From assembly GCF_000243675.2 (NCBI RefSeq), contig NZ_AHMM02000006.1:393513-457512 (forward strand): a DNA stretch of 64,000 nt, in the 5' to 3' direction. The notes under the pieces were generated by a model. The model did no database searches and was not told where the DNA came from. It worked only from the letters and a program-made list of their open reading frames with translations. The translations under genes were made by a program, and so were the position numbers. The stretch is from Leptospira inadai serovar Lyme str. 10 (lineage in GTDB: Bacteria > Spirochaetota > Leptospiria > Leptospirales > Leptospiraceae). Position 1 is the stretch's first letter; each line of letters opens with the position of its first letter. Positions 29,504 through 39,487 of this stretch are shown here, piece by piece.

Positions 29504-30601
29504 TTAAAGCAGCGCATTTAGACGATTCAGCAATATACGGTTTTGGTCGGGTCGTCCGATCGTAATTCGAATCGCGTTTAATCCGTAACTTTTAAGATTT
29601 CTTAAAATGATTCCTTCCCGCAGCAACGTTTCGAAAAGTTCCCTGGAAGAAAGTTTCGCATCATCCAACCGAATCGTAATGAAATTCGTATACGATCGAA
29701 AGTAGGGAAGTCCCTTGGAGTCTGCAAAAGATTCGTAATTCGGTAACTCGTTCAAATTGGATTTTAAGTACGAATCCACAAAGTCCTTATCCTTTAATGC
29801 TTCGATTGCCGCTAATTGTGAAAGCTGAGATACGTTAAACGGCGGACGAAGTTTATAAAAGGCCCGAATGATTTCCTCGTTTGCGATCCCGTATCCGATC
29901 CGCATTCCTCCCAAACCGTGAATTTTCGAAAATGTACCGGTGTAAACTACATTCGGATATTTTGATATTATTTCGGCGGGCGGAATATCGGTCTCCCGAT
30001 CTCTGGTTTTCCCGAAATCCATATAGGCTCCGTCGAGAACGACCAATGTTTCATCGGAAATTTGATCCAGGAAAGAATAGACGTCGTCCTTTTTGAGAGC
30101 GTCACCGATGGGATTGCAGGGCGTGCAAATGAATATCAGTTTAGGCCGGTATCGTTTGTATAGATCCGACAATTGATTCAGATCGTGTTCGATCGAATCG
30201 GTGGAAGCTACTTTTGCGCCGCATTGTTCCGAATATATCGAATACATGGAGAATGTTTTGCCGTTCTGCAGCATGTAGTCCCCGTGTCCGAGAACGGATC
30301 GAGTGGCGAAATCGAAAATTTGATCGCTTCCATTTCCCTGAATGACGTTCGAAGGTTTTACTCCGTAGCATTCGGATAAAGCGCTTTTCAATTCTTGATA
30401 CGTATCATCCGGATACAAAGGCATTTTATCCAGAGACCGAGCGATCTTTTCTTTGACTTTCGGCGAGACTCCGAAGGGATTTTCGTTGGAGGCCAGTTTG
30501 ATAACTTTATCCGGAGAAATTCCGTATTCTCGTACGACCAACTCGATCGGTTTTCCGGCCTCATATACGGGGAGAGTATCTAAAACGGATTGGAAGCGCA
30601 T
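29504..30601 (-). CDS. hisC: Histidinol-phosphate aminotransferase
   Basis: 365 residues. The N-terminus RFQSVLDTLPVYEAGKPIEL and KVIKLASNENPFGVSPK are typical of HisC. Other visible blocks: NVIQGNGSDQIFDFATRSV, ICTPCNPIGDAL (in place of NPxNPTG), VVLDGAYMDFG, and TGTFSKIHGLGGMRIGYGIA with the PLP lysine in FSKIHG. It makes L-histidinol phosphate in histidine synthesis, in the cytoplasm. No other his genes are adjacent, so an aromatic aminotransferase activity is also possible for this family. The CPC-type NPIG variant is worth noting but occurs in some homologues. Confidence 0.9.
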   Translation of the reverse strand: MRFQSVLDTLPVYEAGKPIELVVREYGISPDKVIKLASNENPFGVSPKVKEKIARSLDKMPLYPDDTYQELKSALSECYGVKPSNVIQGNGSDQIFDFATRSVLGHGDYMLQNGKTFSMYSIYSEQCGAKVASTDSIEHDLNQLSDLYKRYRPKLIFICTPCNPIGDALKKDDVYSFLDQISDETLVVLDGAYMDFGKTRDRETDIPPAEIISKYPNVVYTGTFSKIHGLGGMRIGYGIANEEIIRAFYKLRPPFNVSQLSQLAAIEALKDKDFVDSYLKSNLNELPNYESFADSKGLPYFRSYTNFITIRLDDAKLSSRELFETLLREGIILRNLKSYGLNAIRITIGRPDQNRILLNRLNALL

Positions 30602-30694
30602 CTATCCTCCAGATAAAAAACGACTCGGCTTTCTTCCAATCGTTTTATGCTTTACTCACCAAAATCGATTCAACGTTCGGGGGAAGCTAAAGAG

Positions 30695-32335
30695 TCAAGA
30701 AATCTCCGAAACTTTCCTGCCTTGCACGAGTTTTACGAAAGCTTGTTCGAAGGCCGAAAAGAAGTCATCTTCCTTTAAGGCGAATTCGGTCACGATCCTC
30801 TTCGTTTCCTCGGAACTCAATAGAGCTCGATCCGGCGCGGTCATTTTCGCCCCACCGTCATATAGCAGATCCTTAAAATAATTATTATCGAATACGTTCG
30901 GTGTATCGGTATAAAATCCTCTTTCGTGTCTTCCGATCGTTTTTGCTCCGAATAGGGCGACCATTTCTTTCGTATCGAATTTCATCCTTGCGTAATACCG
31001 GATGCTGTCCGATAGATCGGGATTATCCGGCGGATATTCCAGTCGCCCGATCGGATATTCCGAATCCGGTCTCGCGGTAAAATCGGCGATTTTAGGTCCT
31101 CCGGATTTTTGAACGGCAAGAGCACCGGCAAATGCGATCAAATCGGATAAGGAAGGGATTCGGCTTTCTTGCAAACCTTCCGATTCTCTTTTTAGTTCCT
31201 CATGAATTCGGATCAACGTATTCAAAAGGGTCCGAATCCGAGAGTTAAGCTCGTCGTTTAACAAACTTGGAAAACGAATCGAAGCGTCCAGCCCTAGCCA
31301 GGAGCCGTCCGATCCGAAAATAAACGAGGCATGAAAGGCCAGTGTCAGCCAGTCCCCGGTTGCCGATAGATCTATGGAGTCCCAAATTCTATATTTGGCT
31401 TCCTGGGCGATTTCCTCCCGGCAGTCTCGCGTGATTCCTAGAATTTCATGTACTTTATATTTTCCCGTTTTTCCCTTTAAGGTCGTCTCAAAGGTTCTTC
31501 CTTTTTTGACCCTATCTTTAACGAGCGTAAAAACGCTTTCCGAAATCAGCAATCTTGCACCCGCCTTTTTAGTAGTGGATTCGATTCGGCTAGCCTGATT
31601 CACCGAATCCCCGATCGCAGTGGATGACATCCGTAAAGGATGCCCTAGTTGTCCCAATATTGCGGTTCCATAATGTATTCCGACTCCGATTTCGAATCGG
31701 GCATTAAAGTGTTTCCTTAAATAGGAATTCAGGTCGTCGAGCTCGGTTTGCATTTCGAGTGCGCTGCGAATTGCGGATAAATTCGTCTTGAGGGGGTCGG
31801 ATTCTTCCAATCCAAAAACGGCCATTAAACCGTCGCCGATATACTTATCGATTGTCCCGCCATACTTTAGGATTTTATCGCTCATTCGGTAGAAATACCG
31901 GTTTAGTATATGTATCACGTCGTACGGTAAATGGGATTCGGAAAAGGTCGTAAATCCTCGAATGTCGCTAAAAAGAATCGTGATCGCTTTTTCTTTTCCT
32001 GAAACGCTGTTCGAAACCGTTGAGGCCAAAGTTTGATCGGCATCGTCGATGATTAGCCTTCTAACTTTAATATCTCCTAAAACTCTTGATTGGCAGGCGA
32101 GCCGTACGTTTTCCGGAAAGCCTTTTCTTTCCGCTAAAGCGGATTCCTTTTCATTGCGCGCGGATAAGTTGTCGGCTCCTTCCAATACCAACACTCGGCA
32201 AGTAGAACATCTTGCGTTTCCTCCACAGGCATGAACGTGTGGAATTCCTTCCGCCAATGAAATTTGTAATAAAGAGTGAAGTCCGTCGGAATTTTCGATT
32301 TTGATCTCTTTGTCATTTTCAAAGAATATACGCAT
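30695..32335 (-). CDS. Ferredoxin-domain adenylate/guanylate cyclase
   Basis: 546 residues. Residues 1-95 form a 2Fe-2S ferredoxin domain with cysteines at 37, 43, 46 and 81 (HACGGNARCSTCRVLV, VRLACQSRV). Residues about 110-300 form a class III cyclase: ILFSDIRGFTTFSE with the first metal Asp, DKYIGDGLMAVFG with the second metal Asp and a purine-selective Lys, and VGIHYGTAILGQLG. The last 250 residues are a helical region of unknown type. The cluster is expected to sense redox state and control cyclic nucleotide output in the cytoplasm. The start MRIFFENDKEIK is good. The neighbouring plus-strand gene encodes a c-di-GMP-related protein. Confidence 0.93.
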   Translation of the reverse strand: MRIFFENDKEIKIENSDGLHSLLQISLAEGIPHVHACGGNARCSTCRVLVLEGADNLSARNEKESALAERKGFPENVRLACQSRVLGDIKVRRLIIDDADQTLASTVSNSVSGKEKAITILFSDIRGFTTFSESHLPYDVIHILNRYFYRMSDKILKYGGTIDKYIGDGLMAVFGLEESDPLKTNLSAIRSALEMQTELDDLNSYLRKHFNARFEIGVGIHYGTAILGQLGHPLRMSSTAIGDSVNQASRIESTTKKAGARLLISESVFTLVKDRVKKGRTFETTLKGKTGKYKVHEILGITRDCREEIAQEAKYRIWDSIDLSATGDWLTLAFHASFIFGSDGSWLGLDASIRFPSLLNDELNSRIRTLLNTLIRIHEELKRESEGLQESRIPSLSDLIAFAGALAVQKSGGPKIADFTARPDSEYPIGRLEYPPDNPDLSDSIRYYARMKFDTKEMVALFGAKTIGRHERGFYTDTPNVFDNNYFKDLLYDGGAKMTAPDRALLSSEETKRIVTEFALKEDDFFSAFEQAFVKLVQGRKVSEIS

Positions 32336-32448
32336 TATGCCCCCTTTTTCCCGAAATACTCCGCTTACTTGGTAAAAAATAACTCAATCGTAGGTGAGGA
32401 TATCCTTTTTTAAGTCTAATTGCATGCCCGTATCGGCGCTTCCTTACT

Positions 32449-34173
32449 ATGGAAAATGATGTAAGTTTAATCCCCGATACTCCAGAGGTGCCCAAGTCGA
32501 TAATTTTATGCGTCGATGATGAATTGATCATTCTCCGGGGATTGAAGGAACAATTGAAACTCGCGTTTGGCAAGGAATACCAAGTCGAAGCCGCCGATAC
32601 GGCGGAATTGGCCTTAAGTATCATTGAAGAAGCCAATAATGCCGGCATACATGTTCCGGTCGTCATCAGCGATCAGGTGATGCCGGGAATTCGGGGTGAT
32701 GAATTTTTAATCCATATTCAAAAATCCAATCCTAATACCCGCAAAATCATGTTAACAGGGCAGGCAACCGCCGATTCGGTCGGGAACGCTTTGAACCATG
32801 CAAAATTATATCGCTATCTTTCGAAACCTTGGGACTCCAGGGATTTGATTCTGACCGTAAAGGAGGCGATCCGGTCCTTCGAAGCGGGGCTTTCCCTCCT
32901 GGAATTGAATAGAAAGTTGGAGCACGCATTACTTTATAATCGGGATTCAGGATTACCGAATTTGGAATATCTTCGAAGAAGATTGGAAGAGAAGGAAAGC
33001 CATCCGGAAGAATCGATTCTAGCCTTAGTGCGTATAGAGTCCACATCTTTGACGACGAAGCATTTCGGTGTTTCTTTATATAAGAATCTTTTAAAGAAGT
33101 TTCTGGATTCTATGAATTCGATTTTAGGAAATTACGGCGAAATATTCCACGTTTACGAAGACGAGGTTGCGATTCTATCCAAAGTTTCGGAGGAACGATT
33201 TCTTCCGCATTTGATCGCGTTTAAAATTTTACTTCGTTCGGATTATTTGACTACCGAAGGAATCGCTTTTCGGATCAATGCCACCATTGCGACGGCTAAG
33301 GGTTTTAGGGATCTTTATTATAAAGCAAGACTTGCCTTGGTTAGAGCCAGTCAAGATTCGGAGGAAACTCTAGGCGCAGGAATATTACAATATTCCGAAA
33401 AAATGGACGACCAGGACCTTTATCAAATCAATATAAATTTGGGAAAGAGACTCAATAATGCGATCCGAACCGGAAATATCGTGCCCTATTTCCAAGGCGT
33501 TTTGAATAACAGTACCGGGAATATCGAGAAATTCGAATGTCTTGCGAGAATCGTGGAAGATGGAAAGGTATATACGCCCGCTTCCTTTATCTATTTGGCA
33601 AAGTCGACCGGGCTTCTCAGAATGATTACTCCCATCTTATTCGAAAAAGCCTTGAAAACTTTCGTAGGTTCCGAGTTTTCCTTTTCCATTAATCTTTCCG
33701 AAACGGAACTCGAAAGCGGGAGTTTTCCGAAGTGGGTTGCGAGTCGTTTAGATCATTATAAAATTCACCCTTCTCGAATCGCTTTCGAAATCTTAGAAAC
33801 TGCGAGCTTGAAAGGAAATCCGAATCACTTTAAGGTAATCACCGGGCTAAAGGAAATCGGTTGCTCGATTGCGATCGATGATTTCGGTGTCGAACATTCT
33901 AATTTCTCGCGGTTGCTGGAAATTCAACCTGATTACATCAAAATCGACGGAAAATTTATCCAGTCGCTTGAGAGAAATCACACCGCCTATATTTTAACGT
34001 CTGCGATTACGGAACTTGCCCATAGAATCGGAGCCGAAGTGATTGCTGAATTTGTAGGCACGCGGGAAGAATTCGAGGCCGTCAAATCTCTAGGTATCGA
34101 ATATTCTCAAGGATACTTTATTATGGAGCCCAGTCCGGAGCTCCCGCAGATTACAACAAAATTTATTGACTAG
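32449..34173 (+). CDS. Response regulator REC / degenerate GGDEF / EAL protein
   Basis: 574 residues. REC domain 1-150: IILCVDDELIILRGL with the acidic pair, VVISDQVMPGIRGDEF with the phospho-acceptor Asp, MLTGQAT and YLSKPWD with the conserved Lys. Residues about 165-310 resemble GGDEF, but the active loop reads YEDEV, so cyclase activity is unlikely. The EAL domain follows: KFECLAR replaces the EAL sequence, yet FEILET, NLSE, IAIDDFG, IKIDGKF and the late Gln in YSQGYF are present, so phosphodiesterase activity is plausible. It lies beside a single-domain receiver and a large kinase that may feed it. Confidence 0.9.
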   Translation: MENDVSLIPDTPEVPKSIILCVDDELIILRGLKEQLKLAFGKEYQVEAADTAELALSIIEEANNAGIHVPVVISDQVMPGIRGDEFLIHIQKSNPNTRKIMLTGQATADSVGNALNHAKLYRYLSKPWDSRDLILTVKEAIRSFEAGLSLLELNRKLEHALLYNRDSGLPNLEYLRRRLEEKESHPEESILALVRIESTSLTTKHFGVSLYKNLLKKFLDSMNSILGNYGEIFHVYEDEVAILSKVSEERFLPHLIAFKILLRSDYLTTEGIAFRINATIATAKGFRDLYYKARLALVRASQDSEETLGAGILQYSEKMDDQDLYQININLGKRLNNAIRTGNIVPYFQGVLNNSTGNIEKFECLARIVEDGKVYTPASFIYLAKSTGLLRMITPILFEKALKTFVGSEFSFSINLSETELESGSFPKWVASRLDHYKIHPSRIAFEILETASLKGNPNHFKVITGLKEIGCSIAIDDFGVEHSNFSRLLEIQPDYIKIDGKFIQSLERNHTAYILTSAITELAHRIGAEVIAEFVGTREEFEAVKSLGIEYSQGYFIMEPSPELPQITTKFID

Positions 34174-34422
34174 TTCGATCGATACGCTTATCATCCAATA
34201 CCTCAATTTATAGAATAGAGAGGAAATGCCGTCGCTGCCGATACGAACCTCATGTACCGCGGTCGTCCTGTCTCATCCTCGCTCGGATGGTTGATATTTT
34301 CTTGAAAATGAGTTGCAAGGTGGGGGGAAAATCATAGGATCTCTTTTCTCGACTCGGTTTTTTTTCCCGGGTGGAGACGTTTTTTTATTCGTCTAATTAA
34401 TAAGGTTTATTTCGGGGGAACG

Positions 34423-34809
34423 GTGGAGAAAGCGATACTCTTCGTCGACGACGAGGCACTCATTCTAATGAGCATGAAATCTCAGGTGAAAAGACACTTG
34501 GGAGATACCTACCGTTACGAAACCGCTTTGGACGCTTCCGAGGCAATGCAAATTATCGAAGAGCTAGTGACCGAAGGCGTGAAAATATTGATAGTTATTT
34601 CGGATTGGTTGATGCCGAATATAAAAGGAGACGAATTTCTACGCAACGTTCATCAAAGATATCCCGAGATACAGAAGATTATCATAACCGGACATGCCGA
34701 CATCGCCTCGGTAGAAGCTCTTAAGAAGGAAATCAACCTCTATAGTTACCTAAAAAAACCTTGGGACGAAAAAGAACTCGTCACAACGATTACCTCTGCG
34801 TTGAAATAA
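34423..34809 (+). CDS. Single-domain response regulator (REC)
   Basis: 128 residues, a receiver domain only. Markers: AILFVDDEALILMSM (acidic pocket), VVISDWLMPNIKGDEFLR after reading ILIVISDWLM, with the acceptor Asp, IIITGHADI with the conserved Thr, and YLKKPWDEKEL with the Lys. The start is a GTG with GGGGGAAC just upstream. CheY-like proteins of this form deliver phosphate without a DNA-binding output. The kinase encoded convergently at 34868-38515 is the obvious candidate donor. The 248-base gap before it shows no second gene. Confidence 0.92.
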   Translation: MEKAILFVDDEALILMSMKSQVKRHLGDTYRYETALDASEAMQIIEELVTEGVKILIVISDWLMPNIKGDEFLRNVHQRYPEIQKIIITGHADIASVEALKKEINLYSYLKKPWDEKELVTTITSALK

Positions 34810-34867
34810 CAAACCGAACCCGAATCAAGAATCTTTCCAACTGCGATCCGTTTTCTAATTCACGGGT

Positions 34868-37800
34868 TTATTCCGCCGGTAAAAGCGGAAGAAACACTCT
34901 AAACGTAGTGGATCCGGGAACGCTCTCTACCTCGATTCTTCCGCTATGCTTGGTAATGATTTTATGGACGATATCCAGTCCAAGCCCGCTACCTTCTCCG
35001 GGAGGCTTGGTGGTAAAGAAGGGTTGAAAGATTTTTTCCCGTATATTTTCGGGAATCCCAGGACCGCTGTCGTTTATTTCCACCGCCACTTCTTCGTTCT
35101 GAGTGTACGTTCGAATGCGTATTCTTCCTCTGAAATCCATGGCTTGCAGAGAATTATAAATTAAGTTCGTCCAAACGTGCAATAAGTCGTCCGGATAACA
35201 TAAAATCTTCGGAATATCATCGTATTCCTTCGTAACTTGGATGCCTTTCTTTAATTGATTTTGGTATATCGTAAGTACGGTTTCGATACTTTCCTGCAGT
35301 GAGGCGGGTATTTTCGTGGAACCCGTGTCGAAATGGGAAAAATTCTTTAAAGCGTAGAGAATTTTGGACACCCGATCCACCGCGATTTGAATCGTATTCG
35401 TATTCGTAAAAAAGAAGGATTCTATGGAAGAATATTCCAATAAAGTGGTCGCTCTCTCGCTTTTAAGGAAGGGAACCGCCTCTTTGGGAATCGTTCGAAA
35501 TCCCATATCGGCCAAACTGTCGGCAAACATATACGGAGATTGAAAACCGAGCGCTTCGAATTCCTGGATTAATTCCTTTTTTACGCGACGCTCTTCGATT
35601 CCTGCCAAGTGTTCCCGTATTTGTCTCACTTGATTCAAGAAATTGCGGAATGATTCCATTTCCTCATAAGGCATCCGGCTGATAATAGACTGTACTTCGG
35701 GAAGCAAGGTTTGAAAACGCACTAGGCATTCCTGTAGATTTTGATTGGATGCCTGAATTGCCCCGATCGGATTATTGATTTCATGCGCAATGCCGGCGAT
35801 TAGTTGCCCTAAGGCAGCCATTTTTTCGGATTGGATCAGTTGCGCTTGCGTTCGTTTCAAATCCTCTATCGTTTCCTCCAATTCATTTTTTTGCATTTCT
35901 ATCAATTTATTTCTGACGGAAATCTCGTTATTGATCATTTTTAGCTCTTCGACTTCCTGGATTGCGGAAGTGTCCAGCAGGCTGACCGCAGCTATATAAG
36001 AATCCTTTTCATTATAAAAATGGATACTTCCGATTGCAGGGAAGATCGTTCCGTCAACTCGAACGGTTCTTAACTCCAGATTATCCGCGCTTTCGAAGGA
36101 TCGTAAGCGAGTATGCACGGTGGCCCAAGATTCGACTGTAAACAGCGATTTTGCCGGAACGCCCTGTACTTCCTTCTCGCTTGCGAATCCGAAAATATTC
36201 AAAAAAGCGGGATTGGTATCCAGGATTCTCTCGGTACGAGGATTCAAAAATAAGATCGCTTCGTTCGCGAACCGATAGAACGCTTGGAATCTAAGTTGAC
36301 TCGCCTTCAATTCGTTTTCGGCATTTTTGCGATCCGTAATATCGGTGAATGTTCCGGCCATTCGAATCGGATCTCCGTCGATTTCCCTGTACACTCTTCC
36401 TTTCCCTTCCATCCAATGGACCGTTCCGTCCCTATGAAAGATTCTATGTTCGATATGGAAATCGTCGTTCTTGCCGGAAAGGGATAGTTCAACCGTGGCG
36501 CGGACTTTTTCCAGATCGTCGGGATGTATTAAATCGAAAAAATGCTCCGACTTTCCGCCGAACTCATCTAGGGAAATGCCGAACAGATGCCCTGTATTCG
36601 CGGACCAATGAATGGAATCCTCTTTTAAGTTCCAACTCCATGTTCCCATATTGGCTGCATTAAGGGCGAGTCGGAGTCGTTCTTCGCTTTCTTTCAAGGC
36701 GCGTTCGGCTAAAAGGGAATCGGTAATGTCCGTGACTAAAAAGACAAGGCTGGTTACTTCCCCTAAATCATTTTTTATCGGAGAACCGTTGATGGAAAGA
36801 TATTTCCTAACTCCTTTGCCGTCCTCGATGGCGTGACGCACGTCGAAGACCGGTTCTCCAGAATTGATTACGCGAAGGAAGGGTTGGTCCTCCGGTTGCC
36901 AGGGACCTCCATCGATGGAAGTCGATTTCCACTCGACGGAATTATAAGTTCTTTCTTTTAAATTTTCCGCGCTAAGGCCTAGAATCCTTTCCGCCGAAGA
37001 GTTTGCGTACGAAATTCGTCCATCGGGAGTTAGAACCGTGATCGCAGCGACGGACGTATCCATGATTCCCGCAAGAAGGTCTCGTTCCGCATGAAGCTCT
37101 TCCTCCTTTTTCTTTCTTTCTAATGCGTTTGAAATCACCTCTCCGATCGTTCGCAAATGGAAAATCTCGAACTCTTCGAATTTATGTCGTACTTCGTTTC
37201 TGTGTCGTTCGGCGTTCAATCCGATCGCGCCCACGACCCTACCCGCAAGAGTGAGAGGGATTCCGACTAAAAATTTGATTCCTACCGTATTCAATAGCGT
37301 CTTTAAATCGACGGAACTATCCGGAATTTCCCGTATGTCCAACGTTATGATTTTGTTTAATAAAAGATTTTTAGTTAAAAAACTATCCGGGTTGATATCG
37401 GAAATCTCCGGCCAAGAAGGGGATTTGTTTTTCGCTTTCGGATTTATATATTCGTGTAACAAGGTTCTTTTTAGTCGTTCCCGGTCGTACAAAACCAAAT
37501 TCGCCCTATCCATCTGAAAGAATTTGCAAATCTTATCGATGGTATTATGGATCGCTTCGCCGATTTCGTGACTGGGTAGATTAATCAGTTCCGTAGAAAT
37601 GGACGTGGTCAGAGCTTCCAAATTTCTTTTTATCCGATCGGATTCTTCCGCTTTTTTTTGTTTGGAAATATCCGCGTGAAAACCCAGCATCTTTGTGGCT
37701 TGGCCGGTCTCCGCCCTTTCGATTACCTTTCCTCTCGTTAAAATCCATTTATAAGTTCCGTCTTTTCCTCTCATTCTATAGTCCGCGTCGAAAAGGTCTT

Positions 37801-38515
37801 TCTTTCCGCCCAATGTCTGCTGCAAAAGAGTCAGGGTCCGGCGAGCATCTTTCGGATGTATTAGTGCCTTCCAGAATTCGAGATTTCTAATTAACTCTTT
37901 CCGAGAATATCCCAGTATATCGTCGAGTTCCTCTCCGGGAAGAATCGGATTCGAGGCTATATCCCAAACCCAGAGGTCTTCCGATAGGTCCTTAATCAGT
38001 AGGTCGAATCTTTCGTGAGTTCCGCTAAGGAGAGAGTCGATCGCTTTTCGTTTGCGAAGGTCTTCTATTTGGACGCTGAGCAGCGATTCAGAATTTTTTA
38101 ATTTAGAAAATCGGACTTTGCACGGAAAAGAGAAATTGTTCGAGTTTAAATACTCCCAGCAAAAGGATACCTCTCCGTTTTGTCGGCAGACTTCAAGTTT
38201 AGAACTAAGTAATTCACGCGATTTTTGCCCGTCCGGCTGCAGTTCCGGAGAAAGGTTTATCATCTTTCTTTTCAACAATTCGTTTCTGGAATGCCCGAAT
38301 AGCGGAAGGATCGCCGCGTTTACTTCCCTGAATTTTCCGGACGAGAAATCTAAAATTGCGGTAGGAGTGGGCGAACAATCTAGAAGCTCTTCGAAGAAGA
38401 ATCCGTTTCCGGTGCGATTCTTTAATTGTGCCTCCAGGGCTTTAATGCGTCGCTTCGCTTTGCGTAGCTCACCGGACATGTCTTCGGCTTTTTCTTTTTT
38501 GGGTGAACGATTCAC
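34868..38515 (-). CDS. Multi-PAS/GAF histidine kinase, 1215 residues
   Basis: Cytoplasmic, no membrane segments. Order: a coiled N-terminus, two PAS domains (about 50-290), a GAF domain (about 300-470, MDRANLVLYDRERLKR), three further PAS domains (about 480-850) including HWMEGKGRVYREIDGDPIR with PAC-type features, a coiled coil, HisKA with LIAGIAHEINNPIGAIQAS (His near 910), and an ATPase domain with NLIYNSLQAMDFRG, INDSGPGIPENI and GEGSGLGLDIVHKI. The long HisKA region carries an unusual insertion between the His helix and the ATPase. It is convergent with the receiver gene at 34423-34809, a likely partner. Length is high but normal for multi-PAS kinases. Confidence 0.95.
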   Translation of the reverse strand: MNRSPKKEKAEDMSGELRKAKRRIKALEAQLKNRTGNGFFFEELLDCSPTPTAILDFSSGKFREVNAAILPLFGHSRNELLKRKMINLSPELQPDGQKSRELLSSKLEVCRQNGEVSFCWEYLNSNNFSFPCKVRFSKLKNSESLLSVQIEDLRKRKAIDSLLSGTHERFDLLIKDLSEDLWVWDIASNPILPGEELDDILGYSRKELIRNLEFWKALIHPKDARRTLTLLQQTLGGKKDLFDADYRMRGKDGTYKWILTRGKVIERAETGQATKMLGFHADISKQKKAEESDRIKRNLEALTTSISTELINLPSHEIGEAIHNTIDKICKFFQMDRANLVLYDRERLKRTLLHEYINPKAKNKSPSWPEISDINPDSFLTKNLLLNKIITLDIREIPDSSVDLKTLLNTVGIKFLVGIPLTLAGRVVGAIGLNAERHRNEVRHKFEEFEIFHLRTIGEVISNALERKKKEEELHAERDLLAGIMDTSVAAITVLTPDGRISYANSSAERILGLSAENLKERTYNSVEWKSTSIDGGPWQPEDQPFLRVINSGEPVFDVRHAIEDGKGVRKYLSINGSPIKNDLGEVTSLVFLVTDITDSLLAERALKESEERLRLALNAANMGTWSWNLKEDSIHWSANTGHLFGISLDEFGGKSEHFFDLIHPDDLEKVRATVELSLSGKNDDFHIEHRIFHRDGTVHWMEGKGRVYREIDGDPIRMAGTFTDITDRKNAENELKASQLRFQAFYRFANEAILFLNPRTERILDTNPAFLNIFGFASEKEVQGVPAKSLFTVESWATVHTRLRSFESADNLELRTVRVDGTIFPAIGSIHFYNEKDSYIAAVSLLDTSAIQEVEELKMINNEISVRNKLIEMQKNELEETIEDLKRTQAQLIQSEKMAALGQLIAGIAHEINNPIGAIQASNQNLQECLVRFQTLLPEVQSIISRMPYEEMESFRNFLNQVRQIREHLAGIEERRVKKELIQEFEALGFQSPYMFADSLADMGFRTIPKEAVPFLKSERATTLLEYSSIESFFFTNTNTIQIAVDRVSKILYALKNFSHFDTGSTKIPASLQESIETVLTIYQNQLKKGIQVTKEYDDIPKILCYPDDLLHVWTNLIYNSLQAMDFRGRIRIRTYTQNEEVAVEINDSGPGIPENIREKIFQPFFTTKPPGEGSGLGLDIVHKIITKHSGRIEVESVPGSTTFRVFLPLLPAE

Positions 38516-39061
38516 AGATTTTCACTAACTAAACCGGACAAAGATAACCTTGAAAATCAAAAAAACCGTTTGAAACCGGAAAGATGCTAGGAAGGCGGGG
38601 GCTGCAGGCAGCCGTCTTGGATCGTTGGCGAAAGTGCCGGGAGGGGCTTGAAATCCGGAATGAATATACGATTTACCCGAATGCCGCAAACCGTTTCGCG
38701 CACTGGAATCGGCCGATTTCAAACGATGAGTGTCCGAGAGAATCGTTACTTTTTGTAATACTTCTAAAAAAATTCCGAAAATCGAAACGTTTATAGATTC
38801 GCCCCCCGGTTGGAACGCCTTCCAATAATAATATTCTTAAATTGCCCAATGAATCGGATCGACTCGGGAGTCGAGATTGCCCGTTCGGTGTTTTACAAGG
38901 AATCGATTCTGATCTATGCCCGACAAACTTAGGTCGGTTAGGAGAACCCTCTCTTCGGTTATTAAATATGCGAAATATTTAGGACGTTATCAAAATCAAG
39001 TTGGATTTGGATGTCCTACATCCCATGCGTTACGGTGCCTTCCAAAAGAGTCGCTGCGCAG
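38516..39061. other. Intergenic region before the toxin-antitoxin island
   Basis: 546 bases with no gene I can support; the short frames on either strand have no protein character. It contains a palindrome GGCTGCAGGCAGCC (38599-38612) and a possible CCGAC/GTCGG hairpin near 38920. Base composition becomes AT-richer towards the PIN gene. It marks the edge of the accessory island. Confidence 0.5.
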
Positions 39062-39487
39062 TTAGTCGCTCGTCTCCCCTTCACTGTCTAAGTTTAAATA
39101 TTGTTCAGGAGAAACAATTTTCAGAGATTTCAAATTATATAAGACAAGTAAATCTTGATCGCCCGTTATCAAATAATCGACTTTCGCAGCAAGAGCGCTT
39201 TCCAGTATATGATAATCGTCTCTATCTCTAAGTCCTGAGTAATCCGATAATGAAATGTTTGCCGTCTTTTTAGTAATTAATTCAATCTCGGATAAGATAA
39301 TTGAAATAAATTCTTCATTTAATTTGAATTTTGGTTTCTTCAAAGTCAATTCTATCTCTTTCAGTATAGAGTTAGAAATATAGCCAATTACTTTGCCGGA
39401 GATAAGTTCTTCTAATATTATTCTAGGCTTTCCACCGAATAATATTGCCGATATATAAACATTGGTATCTAATAAAACCTTTTGCAT
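39062..39487 (-). CDS. PIN-domain toxin (VapC-like)
   Basis: 141 residues. QKVLLDTNVYISAILFGG holds the first catalytic Asp, LRDRDDYHILESALAAKVD the second acidic cluster, and YLITGDQDLLVL the third. This is the PIN ribonuclease fold of VapC-type toxins. The ATG at 39487 overlaps the stop of the antitoxin gene by one base (TAATG), so the pair is translationally coupled. Composition is AT-rich compared with the surrounding core genome, consistent with transfer. The last residues (TSD) end at a TAA at 39062. Confidence 0.9.
   Translation of the reverse strand: MQKVLLDTNVYISAILFGGKPRIILEELISGKVIGYISNSILKEIELTLKKPKFKLNEEFISIILSEIELITKKTANISLSDYSGLRDRDDYHILESALAAKVDYLITGDQDLLVLYNLKSLKIVSPEQYLNLDSEGETSD

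Noticed and set aside
34180..34420. Possible tRNA or small RNA in the gap before the single-domain receiver gene
   Set aside because: No cloverleaf, no T-loop consensus and no terminator hairpin found.
38584..38796. Short frames on both strands in the gap before the toxin-antitoxin island
   Set aside because: No start signals, arbitrary composition, no family resemblance.
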